DNA of 7,522 nt from positions 724-8,245 of the forward strand of contig JAUQQB010000110.1 in NCBI GenBank assembly GCA_030550075.1, in the 5' to 3' direction. Shown one piece after another: positions 1 to 6,208 of the stretch; within the stretch, counting starts at the first letter, position 1, and every line of letters starts with the position of its first letter. The notes under the pieces were generated by a model. That model made no database searches and was not told the origin of the DNA. It was given only the letters and a program-made list of their open reading frames with translations. The translations under genes were made by a program, and so were the position numbers. Source of the stretch: Chloroflexota bacterium (GTDB taxonomy: Bacteria > Chloroflexota > Anaerolineae > Thermoflexales > Thermoflexaceae).

Positions 1-1
1 T

Positions 2-187
2 GGGCCGTGGGGAGGGGGGAGAAAAATCCTTGCCCCCATGGGAAACGAACTGCGTAAGTCCTATCGGAATTACCGAAACCGGCTGTTGCAGACCATCGCG
101 GCCTGGCCCGAGGCCCCGCCTCTGCACTCCCGGCCTGAGGCCGTCCTCGAATCCGATCGGGCCGAGGCGTCGGCCATGCCCTTGTAG
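2..187 (+). CDS. Short open frame at the left edge, possible 3' end of a gene or small ORF
   Basis: This frame is open from the window edge and ends at TAG (185-187). An internal ATG at 38 would give a 49-residue product beginning MGNELRKSYRNYRN, with basic and aromatic residues in what could be a helix, then a Pro/Ala/Glu-rich tail. Third codon positions are mostly G or C, as in the real genes of the window, which is the main reason for listing it. No family is recognised. A GA-rich stretch (GGGGAGGGGGGAG, about 9-21) lies rather far from ATG38 to be its ribosome site, so this may be the C-terminus of a longer gene to the left. The same frame remains open after the TAG to about 745, so a degraded or interrupted gene is also possible. 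Low confidence. Confidence 0.25.
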   Translation, partial: GPWGGGRKILAPMGNELRKSYRNYRNRLLQTIAAWPEAPPLHSRPEAVLESDRAEASAMPL

Positions 188-353
188 AAGATCGGGCTGG
201 GCCTCCTGGGAAACGAGCTCTTCATCCTGGGAGGCCTGCTCATGTTTTCCCTTCCTGGAAAGCCGACGGACAGACTGGTGGACGTAGCCATATGCGAAGA
301 AGAAGGCTGGGCGGGGGATCTCGCTTTCCGGCGAATGCGCAGGGAGGTGGAAG
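188..353. other. Gap between the left-edge frame and the zinc-ribbon gene
   Basis: I see no RNA gene, terminator or convincing promoter in this stretch. The frame of the left-edge ORF continues here with plausible protein-like content (a hydrophobic run around LLGNELFILGGLLMFSLPG, then acidic and basic residues). It would have to overlap the next gene out of frame for almost 400 bases, which is unlikely for an intact gene. The clear signal is at the end: GGGAGG at 342-347, which serves the ATG at 354. Confidence 0.4.
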
Positions 354-863
354 ATGAAGGGAGTTCTGCGGGGGCTACGATGGGGACTGGTTCTCATCGG
401 AATTGCGGCGCTGGGGATTTCCTTCCTCACCGGCGGGCGGAGCCTGGGGCTGTTGCTGCTCGGGATCCTCTCGCTCTCTCTGGCGCTGAACCTGTGGCTG
501 CTCCCCGTGGCTCTTCGCCACGGCATCGGTGGGTGGTTCCGCTTCCCACGGCCCTCGCTTCCCCCGCCGCCCTCGATTCCTGTTACAACGATGACTGCTC
601 ATCTTCGGGAAGAGGTGGAAACCACCGCCCGGGGGATTGTCCGGGCGCTCGAGGGGACGCCCTCAGTGGTCTCTTCGCCGGCGATGGCGGTCTTCCGTTG
701 CCCGTTCTGCGGGCAGCGCCTGGATCCCCGCGAGGTCCGATGTGAGGGATGCGGGCAGCCCGCGGATTTCCGTTGTCCGTATTGCGGTCGCACGGTGGAG
801 CCAGACTGGAAGCGATGCCCGGCCTGTGGAGCTGCCCTCCCAGCTTCCGGATGGGGCCAGTGA
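354..863 (+). CDS. Membrane protein with two C-terminal zinc ribbons
   Basis: This is a 169-residue protein. Two hydrophobic helices lie at about residues 10-26 and 30-53, joined by a short GGRS turn, so both ends probably face the cytoplasm. A Pro-rich linker (about 65-77) and a short helical stretch (about 80-100) follow. The C-terminus carries two CxxC-x10-CxxC ribbons: C116/C119 with C130/C133, and C141/C144 with C155/C158. These are typical of zinc-ribbon modules (double zinc ribbon/DZANK-like), which bind structural zinc and often mediate protein or nucleic-acid contacts. The start is supported by GGGAGG six bases upstream of the ATG. The specific role is unknown. It lies 144 bp before the WD40 gene on the same strand and could be co-transcribed with it. 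The protein architecture is clear; the function is not. Confidence 0.88.
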   Translation: MKGVLRGLRWGLVLIGIAALGISFLTGGRSLGLLLLGILSLSLALNLWLLPVALRHGIGGWFRFPRPSLPPPPSIPVTTMTAHLREEVETTARGIVRALEGTPSVVSSPAMAVFRCPFCGQRLDPREVRCEGCGQPADFRCPYCGRTVEPDWKRCPACGAALPASGWGQ

Positions 864-994
864 GGACGCCCGGGAGGTTATGCCTTCCCTCATGACCCTG
901 TGAGGCGAGAGGGCGAAGGGAGATAAGGGTTTGGGGAAGCGCGCCGAAGGCGCATGGCTTCATGGGGAATGCGAATACCCCCCTCAATTTCACT

Positions 995-1000
995 GGAGGA
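995..1000 (+). promoter_or_regulatory. Ribosome binding site that sets the WD40 gene start
   Basis: GGAGGA lies seven bases before the ATG at 1008. The upstream in-frame ATG at 954 has no comparable site, and its 18 extra residues would put a polar, proline-containing stretch before the basic-plus-hydrophobic anchor, so 1008 is preferred. Confidence 0.75.
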
Positions 1001-1007
1001 CTTCGAA

Positions 1008-2252
1008 ATGCGTAGACGTTCATGGCTGATCGTGGGAATCATTGGCGCAATTGGCGCCCTGTGTCTGTGTGGGGGCCTCGGTGTCGGGATCGCGGCATAT
1101 CGGTTCCTGCCGGGGGTCCTGACTCAGGTCCCCCGCGGGCTCACGCCATCTCCGGCCCTGACCCCAACTCGGGGGCAGACTCCGTTGCCCCCCACCCGGA
1201 CCGCCGCCCCCGCGGAGACGCCTGCTCCGTCCCCTACCCTGGCTTCGGAGACCCCTGCCCTGGCGATGCTTCGACTGCGTCAGGAGATTCCCACCGAAAC
1301 GTTCCAGATGGCCGTCTCCCCGGATGGATCCCTCCTGGCCGTCAGCGAACCCGACCGGATTCGGGTTCTGGACCCCCGCACTGGTCAGGAGCTGGCGCGC
1401 TTTTCCAGCGATGAAGCAGAACACCTGGCCTTCTCGCCGGACGGCCAGTGGATCGCGACAGCCGCCGGTCAAACGGTGACCCTGCTGGATGCGAGCGCAC
1501 GGGTTGTGGGCCATCGTTTTTCTCTCGCAGATGCAGAGGATGTGCATGGCCTGACCTTTTCCCCTCAGGGGACCGTGTTGCTGGTGGGGACTGAAAGCCG
1601 CTTAACCGGATACTACGTGGAGAGCGGACGCCCGGCTTTCGAGTTCGAGCTTTACGGTCCGGCCGATATGTTCGCAATGGATCCGGATGAGCGGTTGGTC
1701 TTCCAGATCACCATTGGAGAAACCGATATGGAAGTGTGGGATGCTCACACGGGGGAATGGTGGGGATCCATCGAGTTTGACCCGATCAGCGCGTTTGCTC
1801 TCTCGTCGGATGGCCGGACGATGGCGGTGGCGGAGAACACGCTCATTGAACATCCGGACTATGGTCAGGTCCTCGCTCCGGGCCGGGTTGCGCTCTGGCA
1901 GGTAGAGGTAAACCCGGATCAGCAGGAAGTGACGCTTGACCTGCTGGTGGAGCTCGACTTCCTGCAGGAAGTGGAGGGGATGAATCTGCCGGTGGTGCTC
2001 CGGCAACTGGCCTTCAGCCCCGATGGACGATGGGTGGCCGGGATCGCGGATTGGACCGGCGAGGGGGATACCCGGGGTCGGCTGTATCTGTGGGAAGCTG
2101 CCACCGGGCGCCGACTGGCTCGTGAGGTCCTTCCGGGACGTCCCATGGGAATAGGGTTTGTGGAAGGCGGTGCGGGGGTGGCGGTGCTACTCGGGACCGG
2201 GGCGCCGGTCCCCACGGGTCATCGGATTCAGATCTGGGCGATTACGCCGTAG
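1008..2252 (+). CDS. Membrane-anchored WD40-like seven-bladed beta-propeller protein
   Basis: This is a 414-residue protein. A basic N-terminus (MRRRSW) and one hydrophobic helix (about 6-31) give a signal anchor with the rest predicted outside. A Pro/Thr/Ala-rich flexible linker spans about 40-85. The remainder reads as seven propeller blades, most with an SPDG-type turn: SPDG at 104-107, SPDG at 143-146, SPQG at 185-188, a DPDE variant near 225, SSDG at 266-269, SPDG at 337-340, and a degenerate last blade ending in IQIWAITP. Several blades close with a W-x or D-x-x-T-G element (LDPRTGQ, VWDAHTGE, LWEAATGRR), as in WD40 proteins. Such propellers are interaction or ligand-sensing scaffolds; no catalytic residues are evident. 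Two Cys (19 and 21) are in the helix but do not form a good lipobox. It ends 42 bp before the polytopic membrane gene, so the two may be co-transcribed. The fold is well supported; the partner is unknown. Confidence 0.88.
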   Translation: MRRRSWLIVGIIGAIGALCLCGGLGVGIAAYRFLPGVLTQVPRGLTPSPALTPTRGQTPLPPTRTAAPAETPAPSPTLASETPALAMLRLRQEIPTETFQMAVSPDGSLLAVSEPDRIRVLDPRTGQELARFSSDEAEHLAFSPDGQWIATAAGQTVTLLDASARVVGHRFSLADAEDVHGLTFSPQGTVLLVGTESRLTGYYVESGRPAFEFELYGPADMFAMDPDERLVFQITIGETDMEVWDAHTGEWWGSIEFDPISAFALSSDGRTMAVAENTLIEHPDYGQVLAPGRVALWQVEVNPDQQEVTLDLLVELDFLQEVEGMNLPVVLRQLAFSPDGRWVAGIADWTGEGDTRGRLYLWEAATGRRLAREVLPGRPMGIGFVEGGAGVAVLLGTGAPVPTGHRIQIWAITP

Positions 2253-2294
2253 CGCGGATTCGGTTTCTTCCTCTAGCACGGGAAAAGGGTAAGG

Positions 2295-4178
2295 ATGGAT
2301 CAGGTCGGGAAATCTTCACCTATGTCCACCTGGTGGCTTGAGTTTCGTCAAGCATTGCGTGATGCGATCCGGATCTTCGGGTATGAGGCCCAGCGCAGCG
2401 GGATCGGGCTGCTGGCCGATCTGATCCGCATCGGCGTTCGAGGATGGGGCTGGCTCTCCCTCCTCGCCGGAACGCTCCTCGCCGGGTTCATGGTTTTGAT
2501 GCTGGGCGAACCCCCGGCGATCCAGGCCTTCTTGAACCAGCCTCTTGGAGTCGGGTTGTTAGCCCTCTGGTTGTCTTTTTTGTGGACGCTGGCGATGGCC
2601 GCTGTGGACGATCTTCCACTGGTCTTCCGGATCTTAGCCGCATTGTATTCCCTTTACTATTTCGCCTACCCGCTGCTCGGCGTATTGCCCCCGGGAGCCC
2701 TGCTGATCCCCGCGTTGACCCTTTTCCTCTACGAGCGCATGCGCCCGGCCTCTGCGCTTGCGCAATGGATCGGCCGCATCCTGTGGGCCGCCGCGCTGGC
2801 CCAGTTCCCGCCCCACTTCCCCTTCCCCCTTGTCATCAGCATCGCCCTCAAGATGGTCATCGGGATCGGGCTGGCGGCGCTCCCGGGGTGGCCCCGGCGG
2901 GGGGTGCCCCGGATGGTCCGCGGGGGATGGCTCTGGATAGGCCTGACAGGGTCTTATTTGCTGACCTGGGGTCGATCCCCAGCGGGTCTAATGGAATGGA
3001 TCGCCGGGGCTTTGCCAGGCCTCTGGGGCCTGAGCGCGCCGCTCTGGTTGTGGCTGGGGGCGAACCTGGTGGAGGAGGGAAGCAAGCTGGGCCGTTTCTG
3101 GAGCCGCCGGGCGACGATCCTTCAGACCCATCCCCGGTTGCTAAGCAGCCTCCCGGTTCTGGGGATCCTGCTGGGCCTGGGTGCGATCCCGCTGTTCTGG
3201 GCCGATCTTCTGGGGGTGCTGCCTCTTCCGCTGGCCCTGATCTATCTGCCGCTCCGTCACTGGGTGCGAGGATGGCCGCCGGATGCATATCTGGGGGCCC
3301 GGACGGCTGTGGGCGTGCTGATCCTGTTGGGCGCGGCCGGGCTGTGGATGCGTCCACGGATGGACCCCAGGGCCTTCGGCGCCCGCTATCTCTCCCTGAC
3401 GATCGGGGCCGTGGCCTTTGTGGTGATGTTCTGGCAGGGGTTTTTCGAGGCGCTGGACCTGGACATCCCGCGCCAGTGGTGGCCGCTGTTCCTGATCGCC
3501 ATGGGATGGTTCTGGGAGCCCTTGAAGGGGATGCGTGAACTCACGGAGGAGGCGGAGGATCTCTTAGAGTGGCTCTGCGCGATGATCCTGCTGCTCCTCA
3601 CCGTGGTGGTCTTCCGGTTTTCCATAGATCCCGAAGGGCTGATGCGAGAAGGAACGGTTTGGTCGTTGTTAGGGGCAGCGGTCTGGGGACTTCCCGCTCT
3701 GTTCTTCAGCGTGTTGCAGGCGACGTGGGGGGTGGAGGGGGAGCCCTCGTCGATCCGACCCTTCCTGCTCGGGTATGGGCTCATGCTGCCCCTGCTATCG
3801 CTGGCGCCCCTGGACGCGCGGTGGCTGTCCCCCATCGCCTTTGGGGTGGGAACAATTCTGTGGCCTGCCACCTCGGAGGAATCCCGCTGGGCGCGCTGGA
3901 CGCATGCGGCGTGGATCGGGCTGGGGGCGGTGGCATTCCGGGCGGCTCCATGGATCCTTCCTCTCCCGATCCTGCCGCTGGCCGGGCTGGGGCTGGAACG
4001 GCTCTTCCGTCAGGGGGCCCTCGATTTCCTTGGCCGGGAGTTTCTCCTGCTCGGCGCTGGCGCCATGTTGGCCGCTGTCCCTATTGCCTGGCTGGATAAC
4101 CGATGGAAACGATGGGTCGGGTGGGTTCTGGGAGTGGGAGGATGGGCGGCGTGGAATGGGATCTGGGGGGTGGGCTGA
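2295..4178 (+). CDS. Large polytopic membrane protein of unknown function
   Basis: This is a 627-residue, very hydrophobic protein with roughly 15-20 candidate membrane helices from about residue 50 to the C-terminus. They are separated by short loops rich in Arg, Pro and Trp, and the N-terminal 45 residues are more polar and probably cytoplasmic. I recognise no family. There is no Walker, transporter-signature or glycosyltransferase motif that I can see. An EEGSK sequence at 260-264 follows a hydrophobic helix and has the EExxK shape of PrsW motif 1, but the other PrsW motifs are not evident, so I do not call it a protease. The start at 2295 has only a weak purine-rich site (GGGAAAAGGG upstream); the ATG at 2322 is an alternative that would remove nine residues. 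It follows the WD40 gene by 42 bp. The coding call is secure because the frame is long, with consistent codon use and membrane pattern. Confidence 0.85.
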   Translation: MDQVGKSSPMSTWWLEFRQALRDAIRIFGYEAQRSGIGLLADLIRIGVRGWGWLSLLAGTLLAGFMVLMLGEPPAIQAFLNQPLGVGLLALWLSFLWTLAMAAVDDLPLVFRILAALYSLYYFAYPLLGVLPPGALLIPALTLFLYERMRPASALAQWIGRILWAAALAQFPPHFPFPLVISIALKMVIGIGLAALPGWPRRGVPRMVRGGWLWIGLTGSYLLTWGRSPAGLMEWIAGALPGLWGLSAPLWLWLGANLVEEGSKLGRFWSRRATILQTHPRLLSSLPVLGILLGLGAIPLFWADLLGVLPLPLALIYLPLRHWVRGWPPDAYLGARTAVGVLILLGAAGLWMRPRMDPRAFGARYLSLTIGAVAFVVMFWQGFFEALDLDIPRQWWPLFLIAMGWFWEPLKGMRELTEEAEDLLEWLCAMILLLLTVVVFRFSIDPEGLMREGTVWSLLGAAVWGLPALFFSVLQATWGVEGEPSSIRPFLLGYGLMLPLLSLAPLDARWLSPIAFGVGTILWPATSEESRWARWTHAAWIGLGAVAFRAAPWILPLPILPLAGLGLERLFRQGALDFLGREFLLLGAGAMLAAVPIAWLDNRWKRWVGWVLGVGGWAAWNGIWGVG

Positions 4179-4187
4179 GAAGGGTTT

Positions 4188-4209
4188 TGTTCACAGATTG
4201 TTCCTGGTC
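4188..4209 (+). promoter_or_regulatory. Two 11-bp direct repeats (TGTTC-N6), possible operator
   Basis: TGTTCACAGAT (4188-4198) is followed directly by TGTTCCTGGTC (4199-4209), so TGTTC recurs exactly one helical turn later. The array lies just after the polytopic gene stop and about 100 bp before the stalked-protein start, where a promoter for the second gene cluster would be expected. The core TTGTTCACAGATTGTTCC (4187-4204) matches 16 of 18 bases with a site at 7293-7310. An 11-bp tandem spacing is characteristic of PhoB/PhoP-type operators, and the Streptomyces PHO box has GTTCACC units at this spacing. The assignment to such a regulator is inference. No good -10 box is visible downstream. 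Confidence 0.4.
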
Positions 4210-4248
4210 CCTGGACATGCTGGATGACAGCACATGGCCCTCCGGGGC

Positions 4249-4273
4249 GGGGGCTGGTTGAGCGCTGGCCCCC
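4249..4273 (+). other. GC-rich hairpin in the leader of the stalked-protein gene
   Basis: GGGGGC (4249-4254) can pair with GCCCCC (4268-4273) across a 13-base loop. It lies about 40 bp before the start codon and has no T-tract, so it is not a normal intrinsic terminator. In DNA this GC-rich it may be chance. Confidence 0.2.
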
Positions 4274-4302
4274 TGGATCGTTCAGAGCGACATCCGATGG
4301 AA

Positions 4303-4307
4303 GGAGG
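4303..4307 (+). promoter_or_regulatory. Ribosome binding site for the stalked-protein gene
   Basis: GGAGG, within AAGGAGGAA, lies four bases before the ATG at 4312. It is the only strong site near the candidate starts (4234, 4297, 4312). The ATG at 4297 precedes the site, and the one at 4234 has none, so 4312 is chosen. Confidence 0.7.
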
Positions 4308-4311
4308 AACT

Positions 4312-5148
4312 ATGAGCAGCGTTTCGGGAGGTGGAGCGGGCAGCCGGTTGCCCATAGCGATCGGCGGGGGTTGCGCAGGTCTGGTGCTCATTGGAATCGC
4401 ATGCGCCGGGATGTTGGCCTGCGGGCTGGTGATCGCTGCTATGGCCTCGGGCCCCTCCCAGGGAGCCCGAAGCACTCCTGCTCCAATGGTTCGAGCGGGA
4501 ACTCCGGCGCCGGGCCCTCAGCCTGGCCTGGGGCCTCAGCCGGGACCGCAACCGGGCCCCCAGCCTGGTCCTGGCCCCCAGCTGGGTCCCCAACCCGGTC
4601 CTCAGCCCGGCCCGGGGCCTCAGCCGGGCCCCCAACCGGGCCCTCAGCCCGGTCCGGGACCTCAACCGGGACCGGCGGGCCAGGTCCTGACGGTGGCCCG
4701 GGTGGGAGGATATTCGTGTGATCTCAACACGAATCAATGCAGCCCGTTAGGAGCGGGGGAGGTCTATCGGGTGACCTCGCAGGGGGATGGATCGTTCCTG
4801 ATTCAGATCAATGGGGTGGCCGTACGGGTGGATGGCTACTGCGGCCTGCTGGATCAGCCCGGCTACACGCTGTTCCCGTGTCCGTTTTATCCCAGCGTGT
4901 CGGGATTCCAGGGGTTACTGGTGACCAATCAGGGCGCGCAGCCGATCTATACGCCATTCCAGGCCGTCTTAATAGATCGAGACTTCGATGAAGATGGCGT
5001 GGTGAACGAACCCGGATATGCCAGCGTGGCCACGAGCTTCCTGGCCTTCGAGGCGTATCGGGAGGATGGGATGCTGAAGTTCGCGGGCTACACGGTGGAG
5101 ACCCGGAACTACGCCTATCTCTACGTCTTCATCTACCAGACCCAATGA
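4312..5148 (+). CDS. Single-pass membrane protein with GPQPG stalk and exported Cys domain
   Basis: This is a 278-residue protein. A short polar N-terminus with Arg12 precedes a long Gly/Ala-rich hydrophobic segment (about 14-45), predicting an N-in/C-out anchor. Residues about 64-123 form a Pro/Gly/Gln stalk of GPQPG-type repeats. A domain of about 155 residues follows, with four cysteines (136, 143, 177, 190) that could form two disulfides outside the cell, and a DFDEDG sequence (224-229) of the DxDxDG type seen in EF-hand-like calcium loops. The domain looks beta-rich with many Tyr/Phe. I recognise no named family. Its stop codon lies 10 bp before the start of the first PrsW-type protease, and that gene's ribosome site overlaps the stop, so the two are almost certainly translated from one message. 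A substrate or sensor role for the neighbouring proteases is a reasonable inference, not shown. Confidence 0.87.
   Translation: MSSVSGGGAGSRLPIAIGGGCAGLVLIGIACAGMLACGLVIAAMASGPSQGARSTPAPMVRAGTPAPGPQPGLGPQPGPQPGPQPGPGPQLGPQPGPQPGPGPQPGPQPGPQPGPGPQPGPAGQVLTVARVGGYSCDLNTNQCSPLGAGEVYRVTSQGDGSFLIQINGVAVRVDGYCGLLDQPGYTLFPCPFYPSVSGFQGLLVTNQGAQPIYTPFQAVLIDRDFDEDGVVNEPGYASVATSFLAFEAYREDGMLKFAGYTVETRNYAYLYVFIYQTQ
4531..4680 (+). repeat. 42-bp tandem repeat encoding GPQPGPQPGPQPGP
   Basis: There are three full 14-codon units (4531-4572, 4573-4614, 4615-4656) plus a partial unit (4657-4680). The peptide is GPQPGPQPGPQPGP in units one and three; unit two has one Pro-to-Leu change (GPQLG). In every unit the three Gln codons are CAG, CAA, CAG in that order, while Pro and Gly codons vary, showing that the 42-bp block rather than the 12-bp PQPG block was the unit copied. 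A shorter related GPQPGL element precedes the array. Confidence 0.9.
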
Positions 5149-5158
5149 GGAGGAACCC

Positions 5159-6133
5159 ATGGCGGCGCAGGCGGTTTGGGCGATGGGGCTGGCGGCGGTT
5201 GGGGCGGCCATCTCCACGGGCGTTTACGTCCTGGTCGGATGGTGGCTGGACCGTTACGAGAAGGAGCCGGTGCATCTGATCGGAGCTGCTCTGTTCTGGG
5301 GCAGCCTCCCGGCGATGGCCCTGACGGCCCTGGTCCGTCCAGCGTTCTTAGCGCTCAGCCCAGGATGGTTCGCCGGCCCGATGGGAGCCGTCTGGGGGAA
5401 CGCGATCCTTCTTCCTATCGCCGAAGAGCTGGCCAAAGGGTTGTTCCTCCTGGGCCTCTTTCTTTTGTATCGTCATGAGATCGACAGCCTTTACGATGGC
5501 TTCTTCTACGGTTCCCTGGTCGGCTTCGGGTTCGCCTTTGCGGATACCGTGCTTTCGGCGCCGGCGCGGCAGTGGGGGCTAACGGGGGCTATGGAACGAA
5601 CCCTCCTGCTCGGCCTGGCCCATGCGTTCTTCACCGGGTGGATCGGCGTGGGTTTCGCGGCCGCCCGACTGGGCCGCGGCGGCATGCGCGGGGTATGGCC
5701 CATCCTCGGATGGGTTGCGGCGATCGGATTCCATGTCCTGCGAGACCTGAGCCTGGCACCTGCGGTCTGGAACCCCGGCCTCGCCGGGCTCCAGGCCGTG
5801 ATTTACGGGTCCGGCGTGTTGCTGCTGCTCGGCATCCTCGCCTATGGGATGCTCCGGGAAAGCGCCTGGATCTCGCGGTATCTGCTGGAGGAGGTGCAGG
5901 GAGGAGTGATGCCTGCGGCGCTCTATGAGACCCTGCGTTCGCCGACCGGGCGGTTGACTTACCGGTGGGAGCCTTTGCTCTCCGGCGATGTCGCTTCCTG
6001 GCGGCGGCGCGGATGGCAGCTCCAGGTCGCGGCGGAGCTGGCCTTCCGCAAGCACCGACGTCACGCTTTGGGGGAGGCGCGTGAGGAAGCGGAGATCCAG
6101 CGCCTGCGGGAGGCGTTGCGACAGTTGCTGTGA
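5159..6133 (+). CDS. PrsW-family intramembrane metalloprotease, paralogue A
   Basis: This is a 324-residue protein with about seven membrane helices in residues 5-230 and a charged C-terminal tail. Features expected of the PrsW family, which cut membrane proteins such as anti-sigma factor RsiW at site 1, are visible: DRYEKEP after the first helix (31-37), motif 1 EELAK (89-93), motif 2 FAFAD (125-129), a conserved His in a helix (H155), and motif 3 HVLRD (192-196). Motif 2 usually ends in Glu, and here it ends in Asp, which could change metal binding or activity. The tail from about 235 includes an amphipathic, Arg/Glu-rich stretch ending in ELAFRKHRRHALGEA and a helix; it is shared with the downstream paralogue and is not part of the catalytic core. 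The start has a GAGGAGGAA ribosome site overlapping the previous stop codon, pointing to translational coupling. The family call is firm; substrate and activity are unknown. Confidence 0.9.
   Translation: MAAQAVWAMGLAAVGAAISTGVYVLVGWWLDRYEKEPVHLIGAALFWGSLPAMALTALVRPAFLALSPGWFAGPMGAVWGNAILLPIAEELAKGLFLLGLFLLYRHEIDSLYDGFFYGSLVGFGFAFADTVLSAPARQWGLTGAMERTLLLGLAHAFFTGWIGVGFAAARLGRGGMRGVWPILGWVAAIGFHVLRDLSLAPAVWNPGLAGLQAVIYGSGVLLLLGILAYGMLRESAWISRYLLEEVQGGVMPAALYETLRSPTGRLTYRWEPLLSGDVASWRRRGWQLQVAAELAFRKHRRHALGEAREEAEIQRLREALRQLL
6033..6056 (+). repeat. 24-nt block identical to 7119-7142
   Basis: This stretch, encoding most of AELAFRKH in the tail of protease A, is identical base for base to 7119-7142 in protease B. 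It is the longest exact match I found between the two genes. It reflects duplication of the gene pair, with either strong constraint or local gene conversion in the tail. Confidence 0.7.
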
Positions 6134-6208
6134 CTGGTGAGAAAGAGTATGCCGGATTTTCAGAAGACGGATCTCTCCCGATAGCCTTCCAGCGGAGGAA
6201 TGTGAGCG

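Noticed and set aside
936..961. Hairpin GCGCC-GAA-GGCGC with flanking GAAGC/GCTTC as a terminator
   Set aside because: The core stem is only five pairs with a three-base bulge outside it and no T-tract follows. It is easily produced by chance in GC-rich DNA.
954..1007. In-frame ATG at 954 as the start of the WD40 gene
   Set aside because: It has no good ribosome site and adds a polar, proline-containing stretch before the basic-hydrophobic anchor. The ATG at 1008 has GGAGGA at the right distance.
2857..3357. Long reverse-strand open frame opposite the polytopic gene
   Set aside because: It is a Pro/Gly/Ser/Arg-rich shadow frame produced by the GC-rich sense codons, with no ribosome site or recognisable domain. 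The other reverse-strand frames look the same.
4234..4311. In-frame ATGs at 4234 and 4297 as starts of the stalked-protein gene
   Set aside because: Neither has a ribosome site, and the strong AAGGAGG at 4301-4307 serves 4312.
4411..4434. Lipobox in the stalked-protein anchor (MLAC)
   Set aside because: The -3 position is Met, and the hydrophobic segment continues past the Cys, which suits a transmembrane anchor better than a lipoprotein signal.
4531..4680. Collagen-like triple helix in the GPQPG stalk
   Set aside because: Gly does not recur at every third residue; the spacing is four to five, so a collagen helix cannot form.
6200..6205. Minimal ATG-TGA frame before the second protease as a regulatory mini-ORF
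   Set aside because: The Shine-Dalgarno sequence directly abuts this ATG, leaving no spacing for initiation. The site fits the ATG at 6209.
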